In this document: positions 57,864-64,000 of the stretch, piece after piece
How the letters are laid out: every line of letters begins with the position of its first letter
Numbering within the stretch: position 1 is the first letter of the stretch
Assembly (NCBI RefSeq): GCF_026965535.1
Contig: NZ_CP114039.1
Span: 1 to 64,000, forward strand
Source of the DNA: Corallococcus sp. NCRR
GTDB taxonomy: Bacteria > Myxococcota > Myxococcia > Myxococcales > Myxococcaceae
Length of the DNA: 64,000 bases
Reading direction: 5' to 3'
Position numbers and translations under genes: made by a program
The notes under the pieces: model-generated
The model's input: the letters and a program-made list of their open reading frames with translations, nothing else
Database searches by the model: none
What the model was told of the DNA's origin: nothing

Positions 57864-59367
57864 GGATGTAGCGGTAGGGCACCACGCGCGTCAGCTCGTG
57901 CAGCGTGGTGACCCCGGCCGCGACCTTCGCCAGCGCGTCCTCCACCAGCGTGCGGAAGCCTCGCGCCCGGGCGTGCCGGCGCAGCTGGACGCCCGGCGCC
58001 CCGGTGGCGATGAGCAGTTGCAGCTCCGGGTCCACCACCAGGAGCTCGAAGAGGCCCACGCGCCCCTTGAAGCCGGTGTGGCGGCACGCCTCGCAGCCCT
58101 GCCCCGCCCGGGGCTGCACGCCCTCCAGGAGCGGCCCCAGCAGCGCCAGCTGATCCGCCGTGGGCGTGGTGGGCGCGGAGCACTCCGGGCAGATGCGCCG
58201 CACCAGCCGCTGCGCCAGCACCGCGAGCAGCGCCTCCGCGATGTCGCCGTCCTCCAGCTTCAACCCGCGCAGGCGGCTCACCGCGCCAATGGCATCCGCC
58301 GTGTGCAGCGTGCCCAGCACCACGTGCCCGGTGGACGCCGCCATCAGCGCGGTGCTGCCCGTCTCCAGGTCGCGAATCTCCCCCACCAGCATCACGTTGG
58401 GGTCCTGCCGCAGCAGCGCGCGCAGCAGCGTCAGGTGCGGCATCTGCGGCGACACCTGCTTCTGGTTCACCTTGGGGACCACGTACTCGATCGGGTCCTC
58501 CGCCGTGATGATCTTCTTGCGCCCGTCGTTGAGCCGCGCCAGCGCCGCGTACAGCGTCGTCGTCTTCCCGCTGCCGGTGGGGCCCGTCACCAGCACCAGC
58601 CCCTCCGGGTTGCCCAAGAGCCGCAGCACCGTGGCCTGCAGCTCCGGCGTCATCCCCAACTTCTCCACCGGCACCAGGCCCACCGTGGCGTCGAGCAGGC
58701 GGATGACCACGTCCTCGCCCGCGGGCGAGGGCACCACGCTCACGCGGAAGTCCACGAACTTCCGCCCCGCCGCCCCTTCGTAGAGCGCCCGCAGGCGGCC
58801 GTCCTGGGGCCGCCGCTTCTCCGCGATGTCCAGCCCCGCCAGCACCTTGATGCGGCTCACCACCTCCGGCAGCGAGTCCGGGGAGATGTCCGTGTACGTC
58901 TGGTGGAGGATGCCGTCGACGCGGTAGCGCAGGTCCACGTCGTCCGTGTAGCTCTCCAGGTGGATGTCGGACGCGTTCTGCGTCACCGCCACCGCGAGCA
59001 CGTGGTTCACCAGCTCCACCGCCGTGGGCCGTGGGGACAGCGCCGCGCCGGCCTTCAGCACCACGTCCACCGTCGCGTGCTCCCCCGCGCCGAAGCCCAC
59101 CTCCAGGGCCGAGTCGATTTCGTAGCGGTTGAGCCGCACCGGGCGCACCGGCCGGCGCAGGAAGTCCGCGATGCGGTAGCGCACGGACTCATCCTCCGGG
59201 TCCAGCATCGCCACCGTCACGGGCTCCGTGTCCTGGGCCGTGTCCACCCGGCCCATCACCGCGACGCCCAGGCGGCGGCAGAAGGACTCGGGGAGCAGGC
59301 GCAGCGATTCGCGGTCGAGCGTGAACTGGGGCAGTTCGGAGAACGGAGGAACATCCGGGGGAGCCAT
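57805..59367 (-). CDS. GspE/PilB-family secretion or pilus assembly ATPase
   Basis: The 520-residue product has an N-terminal GspE-like domain, Walker A GPTGSGKTT near residue 260, the Asp box, a Walker B-like LVGEIRDLET near 326 and the His box (TLHTADA). A tetracysteine zinc motif (CPEC near 389, CEAC near 425) is present. It powers type II secretion or type IV pilus extension from the cytoplasmic face. No other secretion gene is adjacent, so it is an orphan ATPase. The C-terminal tail REERQLPAREERQAPG is encoded by a direct repeat that also encodes the convergent kinase tail. Confidence 0.9.
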   Translation of the reverse strand: MAPPDVPPFSELPQFTLDRESLRLLPESFCRRLGVAVMGRVDTAQDTEPVTVAMLDPEDESVRYRIADFLRRPVRPVRLNRYEIDSALEVGFGAGEHATVDVVLKAGAALSPRPTAVELVNHVLAVAVTQNASDIHLESYTDDVDLRYRVDGILHQTYTDISPDSLPEVVSRIKVLAGLDIAEKRRPQDGRLRALYEGAAGRKFVDFRVSVVPSPAGEDVVIRLLDATVGLVPVEKLGMTPELQATVLRLLGNPEGLVLVTGPTGSGKTTTLYAALARLNDGRKKIITAEDPIEYVVPKVNQKQVSPQMPHLTLLRALLRQDPNVMLVGEIRDLETGSTALMAASTGHVVLGTLHTADAIGAVSRLRGLKLEDGDIAEALLAVLAQRLVRRICPECSAPTTPTADQLALLGPLLEGVQPRAGQGCEACRHTGFKGRVGLFELLVVDPELQLLIATGAPGVQLRRHARARGFRTLVEDALAKVAAGVTTLHELTRVVPYRYILMAREERQLPAREERQAPG

Positions 59368-59426
59368 GGCCCGCCGGCTTATCACGGCCCCCCTCGCGCC
59401 CGGCCGGGGCTGCTATCCTCCCCGGC

Positions 59427-59618
59427 ATGTCGCGGCCTCCCGCGGACCCTCCCGCCATGCCGTCGCTGCTGGTGTTCGCCGTGGCGGTGCTGCTGTTCGG
59501 CTCGCCGCTGCGCCGGCTGTGGCTGGCCGAAGGGGCCCCCGCCGCGCTCCCCTTCCTCGTGTGGCTGGGCGTCATCGCCCTGGGCGGGTGGGTGGCGCAC
59601 CGGAGCCTGCGCCCATGA
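59427..59618 (+). CDS. Small membrane protein preceding the SSS-type kinase
   Basis: The 63-residue product has two hydrophobic stretches (about residues 12-25 and 40-57). Its TGA overlaps the ATG of the kinase gene (ATGA), so translation is coupled. Small membrane proteins of this kind sit next to some SSS-family transporters and kinases; here it may be an accessory subunit. No family is recognised with certainty. Confidence 0.65.
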   Translation: MSRPPADPPAMPSLLVFAVAVLLFGSPLRRLWLAEGAPAALPFLVWLGVIALGGWVAHRSLRP

Positions 59619-62565
59619 CGCTGGGGCCAGGCCCGCTCGTCATCGCCTCCGTGGCCTACCTGGGCGCGCTGTTCCTGGTGGCCTACGCGGCGGAGAAAGG
59701 CCGCATCTCCCCGCGCATCACCCAGCACCCGCTGACGTACGCGCTGGCCCTGGGCGTGTATGCCACGTCCTGGTCCTACTTCGGCAGCGTGGGCTACGCG
59801 GCCCGCCATGGCTTCCGCTACCTGGGCATCTACCTGGGCCTCACGCTCGCGTGTCTGCTCGCCCCGGTGCTGTGGCGCCCGCTCCTGCGGCTGACGCGCG
59901 AGTTGCAGCTCACCTCGCTCGCGGACCTGCTCGCCTTCCGCTACCCCGGCCAGGTGACGGGCACGGCGGTGACGCTGTTCGCGCTGGCGGGCAGCCTGCC
60001 CTACTTGGCGCTCCAGATTCGCGCCGTCGTGGAGTCCGCGCGCCTGTTGAGCCCCGCGGCGGCCCCGGCGCTGGTGGGCCCCGGCTTCTGCGGCGTGCTC
60101 ATCGTCTTCTCGCTCCTCTTCGGCGCCCGCCACCCCGCCCCGCGCGAGCGGCACGAAGGGCTGATGCTGGCCATCGCCTTCGAGTCTGGCGTGAAGCTGC
60201 TGGCGCTGCTCATCGTCGCGGGCTGGTGCGTGGTGTCCGTCTTCGGCGGCCTGGGCGGGCTCAATGACTGGCTCACCCTCCACCCCGAGGCGGTGGAGGC
60301 GCTCCAGCGCCCCGCGCGCGACGCGTCCTGGGCGCCGCTCCTGGTGCTCTCCACCATCGCCGCGTTCCTCACGCCCCGGCAGTACCACGTGGCCTTCACG
60401 GAGGCGCCCGAGCGCGACGGGCTGGCCACCGTCGCGTGGGCCTTCCCGCTGTTGATGCTGCTCATCAACGTGGCGGTGCCCGTGCTGCTGTGGTCCGGAG
60501 AGGCGCTGGGCCTGCCCTGGCCCGCGGACTTCCACGTCCTCTCCGTGCCCATCTCGAAGGGCGCCCCGATGCTGGCGCTCATCGCCTTCCTGGGCGGCGT
60601 GTCCGCGGCGAGCGCCATGGTCATCGTCACCACGCTCGCGCTCGCGCCCATGTGCCTGACGCACCTGGTGCTGCCCCTGGGCACCGCGCGCGGCCGGGAG
60701 GACCTCTACGGATGGCTGCTGTGGGCCCGGCGCGTGCTCATCGCCGCCATCATCCTCGCGGGCTACGGCTTCTACCGGCTGCTGGACACGCGGACGACGG
60801 GGCTCGTGGACCTGGGGCTCGTGTCCTTCGTGGCCACCGCGCAGTTCGCGCCGGGCGTGCTGGGGCTCCTGACGTGGCCCAAGGCCACGCGCGCGGGGCT
60901 GCTCGCGGGGCTCCTCGCGGGCGGCACGACGTGGGCCCTCACGCTGCTGGCCCCGCTGTGGGAGCCGCCCTCGCTGGTGGCGTGGACCAACCAGCTCTCC
61001 GTGAAGCTGGGCTTCGGCGCGGAGGAGCCCTGGGGCTTCGCCACCTTCACCTCGCTGGCCCTCAACGCGCTGTGCTTCGTGGCGGTGTCGCTCCTCACGC
61101 GCCAGTCCGTGGAGGAGAAGGAGGCCGCGCGGGTGTGCACGCGTCAGGCGCCGGGGCTCGCGACGGGCAGCGTGGCGGCCAGCTCCCCGGACGAGTTCCG
61201 CCGGCAGCTGGAGCCCGTGCTGGGCGCGCAGGTGGCCGCCGCGGAGGTGGACCGCGCGCGCGAGGCGCTGGCGCTGTCCCCCGACGAGCGCCGCCCCGCG
61301 GAGCTGCGCCGCCTGCGCGACGGCGTGGAGCGAAACCTCTCCGGGCTCATCGGTCCGGTGCTGGCGCGGCTCGCGGTGGGCGAAGCGCTGCGGTTGGACC
61401 CCAGCGCGCGCACGGCCCTGGCGGATCAACTGCGCTTCGTGGAGGAGCGGCTGCGCGACGCACGCGACATGCGCGGCCCCTTGCGCGAACTGGAGGTCGT
61501 GCGCCGCTACCTCTACCGCATCCTGGAGGACCTGCCCCTGGGTGTCTGCGCCATGGGCCCGGACGGCGAGGTCGTCCTCTGGAACGCCGCGCTGGAGGCG
61601 CTGTCGGGCGTGCCCATGGACTCCGCGCGGGGCGTGCCGCTCGCGCGCCTGCCGGAGCCCTGGGGGTCGCTGTTCGCGGAGCTCGCGCGGGCCCCTGGCG
61701 GCGACGACGAGGCGCGCGTGACGGTGAATGGCAAGCAGCGCTCGCTGCGCCTGCACCGCTCGCGGCTCGCGCCCTCGGACGACGCCAGCGGTCAGGAGAC
61801 GGGCATCACGTTCCTGGTGGAGGACTGGACGGAGCGCAAGGCGGTGGACGCGCGGCTCGCGCACCAGGACCGGCTCGCGTCGCTGGGCCGGGTGGCCGCG
61901 GGCGTGGCGCATGAGATTGGCAATCCACTGACCGCCATCGCCAGCATCAGCCAGAACCTCAAGTACGAGCTGGAGGACCCGGAGGCCGTGCGCGAGCGGG
62001 TGGGGCTCATCCTCCAGCAGTGCCGCCGCATCGACGCCATCGTCCGGGCGCTCGTGGGCTTCGGCCACTCGGGCACGGTGGGCGGCGAGTCCCGGCCCTT
62101 CACGCGCGTGGCGGTGGGCCCGCTGCTCGCGGAGGCCGCGCAGCTGGCCCGGCTGTCGCGCAAGGCGCGTGACGTCGCGTGCACGCACCAGAGCCCGGAC
62201 GGGCTGGACGTGCTCGGCGACGCGCAGCGGCTGGAGCAGGTGCTGGTGAACCTCTTGACCAACGCCATCGACGCGTCGCCCGCGGGCTCGCGCGTGGAGC
62301 TGTTGGCGGAAGCCTCGGGAGACCAGGTGCGCATCCAGGTGGAGGACCGGGGGCACGGCATCGCCCCGGAGCTGTCGCAACGCATCTTCGAGCCGTTCTT
62401 CACCACCAAGCAGCCCGGCGAAGGCACCGGCCTGGGCCTCCCGCTGGTGGAGGGCATCGTGCGCGAGCACGGCGGCACGCTGCGCATCGAGCCCCGCCAG
62501 GACGGCGGCACCCGCGTGACGCTGCGCCTGCCCCGCGCGGACACGCTGAAGCAGGAGGCCTCCGC

Positions 62566-62569
<4 letters not shown>
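59615..62569 (+). CDS. SSS-transporter-fused sensor histidine kinase (CbrA/CrbS-like)
   Basis: The 984-residue product has a sodium/solute symporter-like membrane domain of about 13 helices (to about residue 500), a helical linker with a STAC-like segment, a PAS-like region near 630-740, HisKA ([12 protein letters not shown], phospho-His near 765) and HATPase (NLLTNAIDA near 878, DRGHGI near 911, GTGLGL near 936). Proteins of this type sense or import a nutrient such as an amino acid, organic acid or acetate. It overlaps its neighbours on both sides (ATGA and TTGA), which makes a tight three-gene operon with the sigma-54 regulator gene. Confidence 0.9.
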
Positions 62570-63951
<1,382 letters not shown>

Positions 63952-63955
63952 AGGC

Positions 63956-63980
63956 TTCGACACGTCGTCGACGCGTCGAA
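63956..63980. terminator. Near-perfect 25-bp palindrome after the NtrC-type gene
   Basis: TTCGAC/GTCGAA outer arms with an inner, slightly mismatched repeat start 5 bp after the stop; another GTCGAA follows. It could terminate the operon or bind a regulator of the next gene outside the window. Confidence 0.45.
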
Positions 63981-64000
63981 ACCCGTCGAAAGCCCCGGCT

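Noticed and set aside
59189-62470. A 1093-residue open frame antisense to the SSS-kinase
   Set aside because: The product is Arg/Gln/His-rich without domains, while the plus strand encodes an intact kinase. It is a shadow of biased codons.

Overview
The window is about 70% GC, with strong third-position G/C bias. It looks like chromosomal DNA of a fruiting myxobacterium of the Myxococcus/Corallococcus type. The markers are the prkA-yhbH-spoVR operon, a DUF2378 protein, several lipoproteins with CxxC or C-rich linkers, lamin-tail-domain lipoproteins, AHH and DUF6310 toxin-like lipoproteins, and a large two-component complement. I saw no rRNA, tRNA, CRISPR array, insertion sequence or prophage. 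Species is not determinable by eye.

Layout. 1-1383: 3' part missing of a GT39-like membrane glycosyltransferase (minus). 1.4-6.7 kb: a 570-bp leader and the prkA-yhbH-spoVR operon, which is stress/sporulation associated. 6.8-8.0 kb: M23 peptidase. 8.1-8.7 kb: DUF2378. 8.9-11.4 kb: glycogen phosphorylase. 11.5-13.4 kb: M3 oligopeptidase. 13.7-22.5 kb: two tandem 1.4-kresidue multi-Ig/FN3/lamin-tail lipoproteins with a nearly identical central core. 22.6-27.0 kb: dnaE and a dienoyl-CoA-reductase-like SDR. 27.2-29.3 kb: sulfatase-fold membrane protein. 29.3-40.3 kb: accessory zone with two CPBP protease paralogues, a decayed toxin tail plus orphan immunity-like gene, a C2-like lipoprotein, MBL hydrolase, subtilase lipoprotein, GH15 hydrolase, a complete lipoprotein toxin/immunity pair (DUF6310/DUF5953), an immunity remnant and a beta-lactamase-fold lipoprotein. 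40.4-48.7 kb: Spy-like protein, M14-like peptidase and aldo/keto reductase, an isoquinoline-oxidoreductase-type molybdenum hydroxylase with a nearby cytochrome c lipoprotein, a solute-binding protein and a lipoprotein. 48.8-53.1 kb: WGR protein, extended SDR, Eis-type acetyltransferase and P1 aminopeptidase. 53.2-55.4 kb: second complete toxin/immunity cassette (AHH nuclease lipoprotein plus Imm11). 55.5-64 kb: DHFR-fold reductase, PAS-PAS histidine kinase, GspE/PilB-type ATPase, and a three-gene SSS-kinase/NtrC-type regulator operon.

Most notable theme: three minus-strand toxin/immunity loci within 25 kb (one decayed, two intact), plus a separate immunity-gene remnant. The intact toxins are lipoproteins with an SPII signal, a central hydrophobic stretch and a C-terminal nuclease-like domain, each translationally coupled to its immunity gene. 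This design matches the SitA/SitI toxins that myxobacteria pass between kin by TraA/B-dependent outer-membrane exchange. The assignment here is an inference from architecture.
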